A stretch of 64,000 nucleotides of DNA from Pyxidicoccus parkwaysis (GCF_017301735.1 NZ_CP071090.1:5260001-5324000), one strand, 5' to 3'; shown: positions 51,005 through 60,266, counted from the stretch's first letter. A program made the numbers and translations. Notes: generated by a model not told the origin, from the letters alone.

Positions 51005-51912
51005 GCGACCTGGCGATTGAGCTGTTCGGCGTCACCAAGCGCTTCGGTCCCAAGGTGGCCGTCAACGCGGTGAGCTTCTCCGTGCCCCGGGGCTCGGTGT
51101 TCGGCCTCATCGGCCCCAACGGCGCCGGCAAGACGACCACCTTCTCCATGATGTGCGGCTACCTCTACCCCTCCGAGGGCTCGCTCAAGGTGATGGACGT
51201 GGACCCCGCCACGCCCGGCGCCCTCAAGGGCCGGCTGGGTGCGCTGCCGCAGGACGCGGTGCTCCCTCCCGGCTGGGAGACGGGCGCGCTGCTCACCTAC
51301 TGGGCCCGCCTGTCCAACCTCGCCGAGCCCGAGCGCGAGGCCCGCGAGGCCCTGGAGCAGGTGGGGCTCATGGAGGCGTGGAACGTCCAGACGCAGGCGC
51401 TCAGCCACGGCATGGCCAAGCGCGCCGCCATGGCCCAGTCCCTCATGGGGAAGCCGCCCCTGGTGCTCCTCGACGAGCCCACCGCCGGCCTGGACCCGCG
51501 CATCGCCGCCCAGGTGCGTCAGGTCATCAAGGCCATGAAGGACGCCGGGCAGACGGTGGTGGTCTCCAGCCACAACCTCCAGGAGCTGGAGGAGCTGTGT
51601 GACGCGGCCGCCATCCTCGACAAGGGCACGCTCGCGCAGGCCGGCACCATGTCCGAGCTGACCGGCCAGGGCTCCGAGTTCCGCGTGCAGATTGCCAGGG
51701 GCGACGTGCTCATCCCGGAGATTACCGCCCTGGCCGACGTCACCGACGCGCGCATGGAGTCGGAGCACGTGCTGCGCGTGCGCATCCGCGGCGGCGTGCG
51801 GCCCGAGGAGGTCATCAGCCGCGTCGTGGGCCACCTCCTCCAGCACGGCGTGCTGATCCTCGGCGTCAGCCGTGGCCAGCGTCTGGAAGACCGCGTCCTC
51901 CAGCTCCTCTGA
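51001..51912 (+). CDS. ABC transporter ATP-binding protein
   Basis: 303 residues. Walker A GPNGAGKTT, signature LSHGMAKRAAMAQ (slightly unlike LSGGQ), Walker B PLVLLDEPTAGLDPR, and the His-loop SSHNLQELE. The C-terminal tail has a beta domain of the NatA/drug-efflux type. It forms a two-component exporter with the permease. Confidence 0.9.
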   Translation: MSDLAIELFGVTKRFGPKVAVNAVSFSVPRGSVFGLIGPNGAGKTTTFSMMCGYLYPSEGSLKVMDVDPATPGALKGRLGALPQDAVLPPGWETGALLTYWARLSNLAEPEREAREALEQVGLMEAWNVQTQALSHGMAKRAAMAQSLMGKPPLVLLDEPTAGLDPRIAAQVRQVIKAMKDAGQTVVVSSHNLQELEELCDAAAILDKGTLAQAGTMSELTGQGSEFRVQIARGDVLIPEITALADVTDARMESEHVLRVRIRGGVRPEEVISRVVGHLLQHGVLILGVSRGQRLEDRVLQLL

Positions 51913-51952
51913 TGCAGGCACACGACGACGGGGCCGCCCGGCAACAGGCGGC

Positions 51953-52183
51953 TCAGCCGGCCTTGCGCACCCACCCCACGTAGCTCGCGCCGCGCCGCTC
52001 CATGCGGAGGAGCGGATTGCCCGTGGCCTCACACCACGCGGGGAGGTCCGCCTCCAGCCCCCGGTCGGTGGAGATGAGCTCCACCACCGTGCCGGGCGGA
52101 AGCCCTCGCATGGCCTTGGCAATCTCGAGGATGGGCATGGGGCAGAGCGCCCCCGAGGTATCCAGACGGACTGCGGCGTCCAT
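51953..52183 (-). CDS. TusA/SirA-like sulfurtransferase
   Basis: 76 residues. The fold is recognisable by LDTSGALCPMPILEIAKAM (the CPxP motif, active Cys), then LPPGTVVELISTDRGLEADLPAWCEATGNPLL. TusA-like proteins carry sulfur for tRNA thiolation and cofactor synthesis. The longer reading frame upstream is rejected because the ATG at 52183 starts the family exactly. Lies convergent with the ABC operon. Confidence 0.88.
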   Translation of the reverse strand: MDAAVRLDTSGALCPMPILEIAKAMRGLPPGTVVELISTDRGLEADLPAWCEATGNPLLRMERRGASYVGWVRKAG

Positions 52184-52358
52184 GATCCTCACTTTGACGG
52201 AATTTTTCCAAAAACTCCCCAGTTTCCGGGCCCCTAGGGGGGCTGTACTCCCCGTGGAAGCCAGACGCACTGGCTTGCGTGTCTGGAAATCCGTCTGTTA
52301 AGTACCCCGCCCCTGCCCTCGTACAAAAAACCCCACGCTCGGGCCCGGAGTCGGACCT

Positions 52359-54347
52359 ATGGCGAAGGAGCATGACCAACCCATGAAGCCCAATGTCATC
52401 GTGGCCCTCATCGTGGGCCTGTTGCTCGGTTTCCTTGGCGGACGCGTCGTCAGCGGCCCGTCCTCGAAGACCGATGCGGCCAAGCCCGCCGCGAACTCTC
52501 CCACCGCGCAGGCCCCTGGCCGGCGTCCCGTGGACCCCACCGTGTTCAAGGTGAACATCGAGGGGTCTCCGGTGAAGGGCAGCCCCGAGGCGCTCGTCAC
52601 GCTGGTGGAGTTCTCCGACTACGAGTGCCCCTTCTGCAGCCGCGCTCACGCCACCGTGGAGAAGCTGCAGGAGCAGTATGGCAACAAGCTCCGCGTGGTC
52701 ATGAAGCAGAACCCGCTGTCCTTCCACCCGCACGCCAAGCCCGCGGCCCTCGCCGCGCTGGCCGCCGGTGAGCAGGGCAAGTACTGGGAGATGCACGACA
52801 AGCTCTTCGACAACCAGAAGAAGCTCGACGAGGCCTCCCTGGAGGGCTACGCCAAGGACGTGGGCCTGGACGTGGCGAAGTGGAAGGCCGACATGGCCAA
52901 CCCCAAGTTCCAGGACATCATCCAGAAGGAGCAGACCCAGGCGAGCACCCTGGGCGCCAGCGGCACCCCGGCCTTCTTCATCAACGGCCGCTTCCTCTCC
53001 GGTGCGCAGCCCATCGACAACTTCCGCGCCCTCATCGACGAGGAGATGGCCAAGGCCGAGGCCCTCGTGAAGGGCGGCGTCCCCGCCTCGCAGGTGTACG
53101 CGAAGGTCATCGAGAAGGGCGCCGAGAAGGCCGCCCCGAAGCAGAACCCCGCGCAGCAGGCCGCCGCCGCCGTCCGCAAGGTGGAGATTCCGTCTGACTC
53201 CCCCGTCTTCGGCCCGGCCAACGCCAAGGTCACCATCGTCGAGTTCTCCGACTTCGAGTGCCCCTTCTGCAGCCGCGTGGTCCCCACGCTGACGCAGATC
53301 AAGCAGACCTACGCCAAGGACGTGCGCGTCATCTTCCGTAACCAGCCGCTGCCCTTCCACCCGAGCGCGAAGCCCGCCGCCGAGGCCGCCATGGCCGCGC
53401 ACGCGCAGGGCAAGTTCTGGGAGATGCACGACAAGCTCTTCACCAACCAGAAGGCCCTGGACCGCGCCTCCCTGGAGAAGTACGCGAAGGAGATTGGCCT
53501 CAACGTCGCGCAGTTCAAGGCGGACCTCGACAGCGGCAAGCACAAGGCGAAGATCGAGGCGGACATGTCCGCTGGCAGCGCGGTGGGCGCCAACGGCACC
53601 CCCACGTTCTTCATCAACGGCCGTGAGTTCGTCGGCGCTCAGCCCTTCGAGTCCTTCAAGAAGGTCATCGACGAGGAGATTGCCAAGGCCGACAAGCTGC
53701 TGGCCTCCGGCACCAAGCCCGAGGAGCTCTACGGCAAGATTCTGGCGGCCAACATCGCCGCCGCTCCGGCCGCTCCCGCGCCGGGCGCCGAGGCCGAGCC
53801 GCCGGTGCAGAAGGTGGAGGTCGGCAACGCTCCGGTGAAGGGCGCGAAGAATGCCCCCGTCACCATCGTCGCCTTCTCCGACTTCGAGTGCCCCTTCTGC
53901 GGCCGCGTGATTCCGACGCTGAAGCAGATCGAGGACCAGTACCAGGGCAAGGTGAAGGTCGCCTTCAAGAACCAGCCGCTGCCCATGCACGCCAACGCCA
54001 AGCCGGCCGCCGCCGCCGCGCTGGCCGCGAACGCCCAGGGCAAGTTCTGGGAGATGCACGACAAGCTCTTCACCAACCAGCGCGCCCTGGACCGCGCCTC
54101 GCTGGAGAAGTACGCGCAGGAGATTGGCCTCAACGTGAACCAGTTCAAGGCCGACCTCGACAGCGGCAAGTTCAACGCGCAGATCGAGGCCGACTCCGCC
54201 GAAGGCCAGCGCCTGGGCGCCAGCGGCACCCCGACGTTCTTCATCAACGGCCGCACCCTGGTCGGTGCCCAGCCCCTCGAGGCCTTCAAGAAGGTCATCG
54301 ACGAGGAGCTGAAGAAGGCCGGCGCGGTGGCGGCGGACGGCAAGTAA
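52359..54347 (+). CDS. Triple DsbA-type thioredoxin-fold protein
   Basis: 662 residues: a membrane anchor or signal (VIVALIVGLLLGFLGG), then three tandem DsbA/Thioredoxin_4 modules of about 210 residues, each with EFSD(Y/F)ECPFC and, later, GTPxFFINGR (the cis-Pro strand). Active-site CPFC pairs are near residues 90, 301 and 511. The copies are very alike at protein and DNA level, so the gene arose by internal duplication. In the periplasm it would oxidise, reduce or isomerise disulphides. A single module is the norm for this family. An in-frame ATG at 52383 is an alternative start. Confidence 0.85.
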   Translation: MAKEHDQPMKPNVIVALIVGLLLGFLGGRVVSGPSSKTDAAKPAANSPTAQAPGRRPVDPTVFKVNIEGSPVKGSPEALVTLVEFSDYECPFCSRAHATVEKLQEQYGNKLRVVMKQNPLSFHPHAKPAALAALAAGEQGKYWEMHDKLFDNQKKLDEASLEGYAKDVGLDVAKWKADMANPKFQDIIQKEQTQASTLGASGTPAFFINGRFLSGAQPIDNFRALIDEEMAKAEALVKGGVPASQVYAKVIEKGAEKAAPKQNPAQQAAAAVRKVEIPSDSPVFGPANAKVTIVEFSDFECPFCSRVVPTLTQIKQTYAKDVRVIFRNQPLPFHPSAKPAAEAAMAAHAQGKFWEMHDKLFTNQKALDRASLEKYAKEIGLNVAQFKADLDSGKHKAKIEADMSAGSAVGANGTPTFFINGREFVGAQPFESFKKVIDEEIAKADKLLASGTKPEELYGKILAANIAAAPAAPAPGAEAEPPVQKVEVGNAPVKGAKNAPVTIVAFSDFECPFCGRVIPTLKQIEDQYQGKVKVAFKNQPLPMHANAKPAAAAALAANAQGKFWEMHDKLFTNQRALDRASLEKYAQEIGLNVNQFKADLDSGKFNAQIEADSAEGQRLGASGTPTFFINGRTLVGAQPLEAFKKVIDEELKKAGAVAADGK

Positions 54348-54377
54348 CCGTCTCCCGCTCGAAGCGCTGAAGCACGA

Positions 54378-54419
54378 GAGGCCGTCGGACCTTCGGGGTC
54401 CGGCGGCCTCTTTGCTTTT
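54378..54419 (+). terminator. Rho-independent terminator after the triple thioredoxin gene
   Basis: Stem GAGGCCGTCGGACC / GGTCCGGCGGCCTC with one G-T pair, TTCGG loop, followed by TTTGCTTTT. A textbook intrinsic terminator. Confidence 0.88.
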
Positions 54420-54434
54420 CAGCACCCCATTGCT

Positions 54435-54821
54435 TCAGGAGACGGCGATGGCGTCGATCTCCACCTTGGAGCCGCGGGGCAGCGCGGCCACCTGCACGGT
54501 GGCGCGAGCCGGCGGCGCGCCGGTGAAGTAGCGGCCGTACACCTCGTTGACGCGGGCGAAGTCACCCAGGTCGGTGAGGAAGATGGTGCAGCGCACCACG
54601 TGCGAGAAGTCCAGGCCGCTGGCGGTGAGCACGGCCTTGAGGTTCTCCATCACCCGCTCGGCCTGCGCGACGACGTCGCCCTGCACCATCTCCATGGTGG
54701 AGGGGTCCAACGGAATCTGGCCGGAGAGGAAGGTCATCTTCCCCGCGTCCACCTGCACCGCCTGGGAGTACGGGCCAATGGCCTTGGGGGCCTGGTCGGA
54801 GTGGATTGCCTTGCGAGCCAT
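54435..54821 (-). CDS. ridA: RidA-family reactive intermediate deaminase
   Basis: 128 residues with IGPYSQAVQVDAGKMTFLSGQIPLDP, TASGLDFSHVVRCTIFLTDL, and the C-terminal PPARATVQVAALPRGSKVEIDAIAV, where the conserved Arg binds carboxylate. RidA hydrolyses 2-aminoacrylate and related enamines. The ATG at 54821 starts the family precisely. Separated from relA by a terminator, so transcribed alone. Confidence 0.93.
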   Translation of the reverse strand: MARKAIHSDQAPKAIGPYSQAVQVDAGKMTFLSGQIPLDPSTMEMVQGDVVAQAERVMENLKAVLTASGLDFSHVVRCTIFLTDLGDFARVNEVYGRYFTGAPPARATVQVAALPRGSKVEIDAIAVS

Positions 54822-54843
54822 GAGGGCACCTCGGAAAGAGAGA

Positions 54844-54870
54844 GGCGGCCCCATCCATGATGGGGCCGCC
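54844..54870 (-). terminator. Terminator of relA
   Basis: A perfect 12-bp stem GGCGGCCCCATC / GATGGGGCCGCC with a 3-nt loop, then TCTCTTTCC on the minus strand, 36 nt after the relA stop. Confidence 0.75.
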
Positions 54871-54905
54871 GGGTTTCCGGGGCGCTCTACCACAAAGGCA
54901 GGCGT

Positions 54906-57128
54906 CTAGATTCGCTCGACGGAGTAGACGCCGTTGAGACGCTCGATGGTGCGCATCAGGTCGGTGAGCTGCTTGAGGTCGGAGATGGTGACCTCGAAGG
55001 TATTCACCGCCCGGTCATCCCCCGTGGCCCGGCAGTTGGCCTGGGAGATGTTGACGCCCTTCTTGGAGAACGTGTTGGAGATGTCCGCCAGGAGGCCCGG
55101 CCGGTCCGCCGTCAGCACGCGCAGCGTGACGGGGCGCTTGAAGTCGCCCCGGACGTCCCACGTCACGTCCACGCGGCGCTCGGGGTCCGTGGCCAGCGCC
55201 TTTTCACAACCCACCGTGTGCACCGTCACTCCCCGTCCCCGGGTGATGAAGCCGGCGATGGGGTCGCCGGGGACGGGGTTGCAACACCGTCCGAAGCGCA
55301 CCAGCACGTCGTCCACGCCGCCAATCTGCACGCCGCTGCGGTTGCTGCGGCCCACCAGCCGCTTGGCCAGGTCCGTCACGCGAGACAGGCCGGGCAGCAT
55401 GGAGGAGCTGCTCGCGCTGCCCTGCACCACCGTGTTGCCCGGGCCGTCCGAGCGCGCGGCGGCCTCGGCCGCGGTGAGCTTCTCCTGCGGCACCAGCCGC
55501 TGCACGAGCTGCTGCGGCGTCACCTTCCCGTAGCCGATGGCGACGAGCAGGTCGTCTTCGATTCGGAAGCCCAGCTCCTCGGCGACCTTCTTGATGTCCC
55601 CGGCCTTGAGCAGCTTGTTGAAGTTGAGCTGGAAGCGCTTGAATTCGCGGTCCGTCAGCTCGCGGCCGAGCTGGAGGCTCTTGTCGCGCTGCTGTTGCTT
55701 GATGAAGCCACGGATGCGCTGCTGCGCGCGGCTCGTCTTGACGAAGGTGAGCCAGTCCTTGGACGGGTGCTGCTGCGGGCTGGTGAGCACCTCCACCGTG
55801 TCGCCGTTCTTCAGCTTGTAGCGCAGGGGAACAATCTTCCCGTTCACCTTCGCGCCGACGCAGCGGTTGCCCACGTCCGAGTGGATGGCGTACGCGAAGT
55901 CCACCGGCGTGGCCCCGCGCGGCAGCGAGCGCACGTCGCCCTTGGGCGTGAAGACGAAGACCTCGTCGGTGAAGAGGTCCACCTTCACCGTCTCGAGGAA
56001 CTCCTTCGGGTCCTTCAGGTCCTGCTGCCACTCCATGAGCTGGCGCAGCCAGGCGAACTTCTCGTCGTCCTTGGAGATGACCGCCTTGCCCTCCTTGTAC
56101 TTCCAGTGGGCGGCGATGCCTTCCTCGGCAATCTTGTGCATCTCCGCGGTGCGGATCTGCACCTCCACGCGCTCGCTCAGCGGGCCAATCACCGTGGTGT
56201 GCAGTGACTGGTACATGTTGGGCTTCGGAATCGCGATGAAGTCCTTGAAGCGGCCGGGCACCGGCTTCCACATCTCGTGCACCAGCCCGAGCGCCTCGTA
56301 GCAGGAGGGCGCGGTGGGGGCGATGATGCGGAAGGCGATGATGTCGTGAATCTGGTCGAAGTCGATGCCCTGCGCCTTGATCTTCTTGTAGATGCTGTAG
56401 ACGTGCTTGAAGCGGCCGGACACCTCGCCCTTCAGCCCGCGCTCGGTGAGCTTGGTGCGGATGACGTCGCAGGTGTCCTCGATGTACTTCTCGCGCTCCT
56501 TCTTGCGCTTGTTGAGCTTCTCCTGGAGCGCGAAGAACTCCTGCGGCTTCACGTAGCGGAAGCTCAGGTCCTCCAGCTCCGTCTTTATCCAGGAGATGCC
56601 AAGCCGGTTGGCGAGCGGCGCGTAGATGTCCAGGGTCTCCTGGGCGATGCGCGCCTGCTTCTCCTCGGACATGTGGTCCAGCGTCCGCATGTTGTGCGTG
56701 CGGTCCGCCAGCTTCACGAGAATGACGCGGATGTCCTGCGCCATCGCGATGATCATCTTCCGGAAGTTCTCCGCCTGCTTCTCCTCCTGCGAGAGGCTGG
56801 CGGACGCGGAGAACTTGGACAGCTTGGTGACGCCGTCGACGAGCTGGGCGACTTCCGCGCCGAACAACTCGGTCAGCTCCTCGGCGGTGGCGAGCGTGTC
56901 TTCAATCGTGTCGTGGAGGAGGCCGGTGACGATGGAGGCTTCGTCGAGCTTCAGCTCTCCGAGGATGCCCGCCACCTCGAGCGGGTGGACGAGGTAGGGC
57001 TCGCCTGACTTCCTCAGCTGGCCCTGGTGGACCTTGGCTGAGTAGACGTAGGCCTTCTTGATGATGTCCAGGTCAGGGTCGGGGTGATACGAGGAGACCC
57101 GTTGGAGGATGTCGTTCAGGCGAATCAT
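54906..57128 (-). CDS. relA: Bifunctional RelA/SpoT (p)ppGpp synthetase-hydrolase
   Basis: 740 residues. HD hydrolase domain (about 30-180) keeps its residues (LVHPLEVAGIL, TGLLHDTIED, KLADRTHNMRTL). The synthetase (about 225-360) has the RFKD motif, IPKPNMYQSLHT and EVQIRTAEMHKIAEEGIAAHWK; the RxKD charge pattern marks the bifunctional Rel/SpoT type. A TGS domain (VFTPKGDVRSLPRGATPVDFAY), helical region and C-terminal ACT domain follow. It makes ppGpp on amino acid starvation, the first step of fruiting-body development in M. xanthus. Start taken at MIRLNDILQ; the leader carries a strong hairpin. Confidence 0.93.
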   Translation of the reverse strand: MIRLNDILQRVSSYHPDPDLDIIKKAYVYSAKVHQGQLRKSGEPYLVHPLEVAGILGELKLDEASIVTGLLHDTIEDTLATAEELTELFGAEVAQLVDGVTKLSKFSASASLSQEEKQAENFRKMIIAMAQDIRVILVKLADRTHNMRTLDHMSEEKQARIAQETLDIYAPLANRLGISWIKTELEDLSFRYVKPQEFFALQEKLNKRKKEREKYIEDTCDVIRTKLTERGLKGEVSGRFKHVYSIYKKIKAQGIDFDQIHDIIAFRIIAPTAPSCYEALGLVHEMWKPVPGRFKDFIAIPKPNMYQSLHTTVIGPLSERVEVQIRTAEMHKIAEEGIAAHWKYKEGKAVISKDDEKFAWLRQLMEWQQDLKDPKEFLETVKVDLFTDEVFVFTPKGDVRSLPRGATPVDFAYAIHSDVGNRCVGAKVNGKIVPLRYKLKNGDTVEVLTSPQQHPSKDWLTFVKTSRAQQRIRGFIKQQQRDKSLQLGRELTDREFKRFQLNFNKLLKAGDIKKVAEELGFRIEDDLLVAIGYGKVTPQQLVQRLVPQEKLTAAEAAARSDGPGNTVVQGSASSSSMLPGLSRVTDLAKRLVGRSNRSGVQIGGVDDVLVRFGRCCNPVPGDPIAGFITRGRGVTVHTVGCEKALATDPERRVDVTWDVRGDFKRPVTLRVLTADRPGLLADISNTFSKKGVNISQANCRATGDDRAVNTFEVTISDLKQLTDLMRTIERLNGVYSVERI

Positions 57129-57150
57129 CGAGTGAAGGGCAATCGTAACT

Positions 57151-57170
57151 TTGCCCCCCTGGGGGGGCAA
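57151..57170. promoter_or_regulatory. Perfect G/C hairpin in the relA leader region
   Basis: A 20-bp near-symmetric palindrome: TTGCCCCCC, a 2-nt centre, GGGGGGCAA, 23 nt upstream of the relA ATG. It could fold in the leader RNA and block the ribosome site, or bind a dimeric regulator. Confidence 0.5.
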
Positions 57171-57245
57171 CGTCGCCCCACGCTGGGGTGTTCCAGTTCA
57201 CGTCCGGGGCCGGGGGGACTATCCCACCTGCCGCGTTAGCTTTCG

Positions 57246-57275
57246 TTGACCCGACGTTTTTCGGGCCCCTAAATT
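57246..57275 (+). promoter_or_regulatory. Possible sigma-70-type promoter of the FHA gene
   Basis: TTGACC, 18 bases, TAAATT. The predicted start is about 4-6 nt before the ATG at 57287, which would make the mRNA close to leaderless. No Shine-Dalgarno sequence is seen ahead of the ATG. Confidence 0.4.
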
Positions 57276-57286
57276 CGCCCTCTCCC

Positions 57287-58471
57287 ATGTCACAGCTCCT
57301 GCTGTCCGCCCTCGCCGTGGTCTGCCCGAACTGTGACGGGTACAATCCTCCACGCTCGGCCGCCTGCGCGGTGTGCGGCCAGTCGCTGGAGGAGGCCGCC
57401 CGCTCGCCCGCCGGGAAGCCGGCCGGGGCCCCTCCCCGCCCCGTCGCGCCCGCCGCCGGCCGTCCCGTGGCCGTGTCCAACTTCCCCGGCCCCAAGGGGG
57501 AAGCCGTCACCACGCCGCCTCCTCCGCCGAGCGCCATTCCTCCCGGGCTGCGCCCCTCGGCGCGGACACCTCCGCCCACCGCCGCCGCCGGGCTCCAGGT
57601 GGAGCGCCCCGTGCCCGTGGGCGCCCGGGTGACGGCTCCGGCCGGTGGAGCCGCCGCGGTGCCTCCCGTCGCCGCGCGCTCGGGCGGTGGCCCGGCCCCG
57701 GTGCCTCCGGGGCCCGCCGCCACGCGGCCTCCGCCTCCAGTTCCCGACAACACGATGCCCTCTCGGGCCGGAGCGACTCCGGCCGCTGGACCTCCGTCTG
57801 GCGCGCGTCCGGTGCCCCCTGCGGCGTCGCGCTTCGGGCTGGCGGTGATTGCCGGCTCCACGAGGGGCCAGCGCTACAAGCTGCCCGTCACCGGCTGCGT
57901 CGTGGGCCGGCAGCGCGGCGCGATTCTCTTCCCGGATGACGCCTACGTGTCTCCGTTGCACGCCACGTTCCTCGTGAAGGACGGGGCGCTGTTCGTGCGC
58001 GACGAGTCGAGCGCCTCGGGCGTCTTCGTGGCCGTCGCGGGGACGGAGGCGCTCGCGCCGCGCACCCTCTTCAGCGCGGGCCAGCGGCTGTTCCGCTACA
58101 CGGGCCGGCTGGAGCCGGTGGCGCCCGTGGCGGGCCGTCCCAACGTCTACGGCGCACCGGTGCCGCTGGGGCAGGCCGTGTACGGCGTGGAGGAAGTCCT
58201 CGTGGGCGGGCGCGCGGGCCGCGCGGTGGTGACGGCGGCGCCGCTGCTCACCATCGGCCAGGCGCACTGCGACTTGAGCTTCCCGGGAGACGAGGGCCTG
58301 GCTGGCCGCCACTGCGAGCTCTCCCCTACTCCCACGGGCGCGCTGCTGCGCGACTTGTCGGGAGGCCTGGGCACGTACGTGCGCCTCGCCGCCGGCGTCG
58401 AGCGTCCGCTGCGTCCGGGAGACCGCGTCCGTCTGGGTCAGCACGTGCTCCAGGTGGAGAACCTGGGCTGA
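57287..58471 (+). CDS. Zinc-ribbon and FHA domain protein
   Basis: 394 residues. N-terminal zinc ribbon (CPNCDGYNPP...CAVCGQ, about 13-33), a Pro/Ala-rich linker of about 150 residues, an FHA domain (about 190-285; GCVVGRQRGAILFPDDAYVSPLHATF) and a second, degenerate FHA-like repeat at the C terminus (GRHCEL). FHA domains bind phosphothreonine. It faces the kinase gene and probably reads its output. Divergent from relA. Confidence 0.85.
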   Translation: MSQLLLSALAVVCPNCDGYNPPRSAACAVCGQSLEEAARSPAGKPAGAPPRPVAPAAGRPVAVSNFPGPKGEAVTTPPPPPSAIPPGLRPSARTPPPTAAAGLQVERPVPVGARVTAPAGGAAAVPPVAARSGGGPAPVPPGPAATRPPPPVPDNTMPSRAGATPAAGPPSGARPVPPAASRFGLAVIAGSTRGQRYKLPVTGCVVGRQRGAILFPDDAYVSPLHATFLVKDGALFVRDESSASGVFVAVAGTEALAPRTLFSAGQRLFRYTGRLEPVAPVAGRPNVYGAPVPLGQAVYGVEEVLVGGRAGRAVVTAAPLLTIGQAHCDLSFPGDEGLAGRHCELSPTPTGALLRDLSGGLGTYVRLAAGVERPLRPGDRVRLGQHVLQVENLG

Positions 58472-58494
58472 GACGCGGCGCACGCGGCCGCGTC
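58472..58494. terminator. Hairpin between convergent FHA and kinase genes
   Basis: An 8-bp perfect stem (GACGCGGC / GCCGCGTC) with a 7-nt loop immediately after the FHA gene stop and 8 nt from the kinase stop. Bidirectional terminator function is plausible though the T-tract is missing. Confidence 0.4.
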
Positions 58495-58502
58495 GTCCGC
58501 CA

Positions 58503-60266
58503 TCAGGGCGCGGACGGCCGGGCGATGGCACCGCCCAGGCGCTGCTCGATGAGCTCGCGTGCCCTGGAGTTGGGCACCTCGCGCAGGTGGCGCTCCCACC
58601 AGCCCCGGGCCTCCTGCACGTCGGGATTCGGCCGGCTCCAGTAGATGTCGCCCAGCTTCAGCGCGAGCTCCGGGTCCCCGCTCAGGGCGAAGGCATCCCG
58701 GTAGCTCGCGGCCGCGAGGCCGATGTCGAGCCGCTGGAGCGCCTGGTCTCCCTCGCGCGTCTTGCGTCCGGCCTCCTCCACGTTGCGCGCGGCCGCCGAA
58801 ATCTGCTGCTCGTAGAGCGGCACCTCCGTGCCGGCCGACGAGGTGGCGCCGGGCACGGGCGCATTCTTGGGCAGCGGGTACGGCAGGTCCTGCACGCCGC
58901 TGCCAGCGCCCATGTAGAAGTAGTAGGCGAAGAAGCCCGCCGCGGCCACGACGAGGAGGATGGTCAGCGACTTGAAGAAGAACGCGAACCCGCTCCCACC
59001 CGAGCCGGGATTCGTCGGCGCCAGGGAGTCCGTCTTCTCCCGTGTGGCGGGCATGTCGTCCGCGTTCGCCGGCAGCGGCGCGAGCACGCCCGGCAGCGCG
59101 CGCACCGTCGCCTCCATCGTCACCTCGTTGCTGTCCCAGCCTGGCACGGTGGCGTCGCGACCGTCGCCCAGCGGGCCACCGGTGGACTTGCGAGGCATGG
59201 GCGCCAGCACCGAGGAGGCCTGCGGGCGGCGCGGCGCGGCCTCGGCGCGGCGGCGCTCCTTGTCCACCGCTTGCAGCTCCGCCTTGAAGGCCTCCGCGTT
59301 GGCGGGCCGGTCATCCGGGCTCTTGGAGAGCGCGCGGAGGATGAGCCGCTCCATTCCCTGGGAGATGCGCGCGTCCGGCCGGCGGCGGCTGGGCGGCGGC
59401 GGCTCCTCGGTGAGGTGCTTGGTGGCGAAGCCCACCGCCGAGTCGGACTCGAAGGGCAACAGCCCCGTCATCAACTGGTAGAGGATGACGCCCACCGCGT
59501 ACAGGTCCGAGCGGTGGTCCAGCGTCGCGCCGCGCGCCTGCTCCGGCGACATGTACTCGGGAGTGCCGCACACGAAGCCCGCGCGGGTGAGCGCCGGGCC
59601 GTCGTCGGTGGAGTCGGTAATCTTGGCGATGCCGAAGTCCAGCACCTTCACGAAGTCGCCCTCGTTGCGGCGCTGCTCCACCATGATGTTCTCGGGCTTG
59701 AGGTCCCGGTGGATGACGCCGGCGCCGTGCGCGTCCGACAGCGCGCTCAGCACCTGGCTGACGAGGCGCACCACGCGCGCCTCCCCCAGCGGCCACTCGC
59801 GGCTGAGGATTTGGTGCAGGTCCTGCCCCGCCACGTACTCCATGGCGATGAAGAGCGCGCCGTCCTCGGCCTGGCCGAAGTCCAGCACGCTGATGGAGTT
59901 GGCGTGGTTGAGACGGCTGGCGGCCTTGGCCTCGCGCTGGAAGCGCGCGACGGTGCGCTCGTCCGACAGGAGTGTCTGGCGCAGCACCTTCAGCACCACC
60001 ACCTTGTCCAGGGCGAGCTGCCGGGCGCGGTACACCTTGCCCATGCCGCCCTCGCCGATGAGCGCCTCCACGCGGTACTTGTGGGCAATCGTCTTGCCGA
60101 CGTACTCGTCCGCGTCGGCCGCGCGCACCAGCGTCGCTCCGCATGCGGGACAGTAACGGGAGGATTCTTGCGCGTCGGCGCCGCAGGAGGGGCAGAGCAA
60201 GGCAACTTTCCCCAATGGGGGTGGGGCCCGGACTTCACCACGTCGCTCGGGTGAGGGGCAAGCCAT
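58503..60266 (-). CDS. Ser/Thr protein kinase with zinc ribbon and TM segment
   Basis: 587 residues. Zinc ribbon (CPSCGADAQ...CPACGATL, about 25-45). Hanks-type kinase at about 58-320 with GEGGMGKVYRA, VVLKVL (ATP-binding Lys), VIHRDLKPENIM, VLDFGIA and GTPEYMSPEQ. Linker, one TM helix (LTILLVVAAAGFFAYYFY, about 430-447), and an extracytoplasmic helical tail with a TPR-like segment. Such kinases are numerous in Myxococcus. Start at the ATG giving MACPSPERR. It sits between two FHA proteins, which suggests a kinase-reader module. Confidence 0.9.
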   Translation of the reverse strand: MACPSPERRGEVRAPPPLGKVALLCPSCGADAQESSRYCPACGATLVRAADADEYVGKTIAHKYRVEALIGEGGMGKVYRARQLALDKVVVLKVLRQTLLSDERTVARFQREAKAASRLNHANSISVLDFGQAEDGALFIAMEYVAGQDLHQILSREWPLGEARVVRLVSQVLSALSDAHGAGVIHRDLKPENIMVEQRRNEGDFVKVLDFGIAKITDSTDDGPALTRAGFVCGTPEYMSPEQARGATLDHRSDLYAVGVILYQLMTGLLPFESDSAVGFATKHLTEEPPPPSRRRPDARISQGMERLILRALSKSPDDRPANAEAFKAELQAVDKERRRAEAAPRRPQASSVLAPMPRKSTGGPLGDGRDATVPGWDSNEVTMEATVRALPGVLAPLPANADDMPATREKTDSLAPTNPGSGGSGFAFFFKSLTILLVVAAAGFFAYYFYMGAGSGVQDLPYPLPKNAPVPGATSSAGTEVPLYEQQISAAARNVEEAGRKTREGDQALQRLDIGLAAASYRDAFALSGDPELALKLGDIYWSRPNPDVQEARGWWERHLREVPNSRARELIEQRLGGAIARPSAP

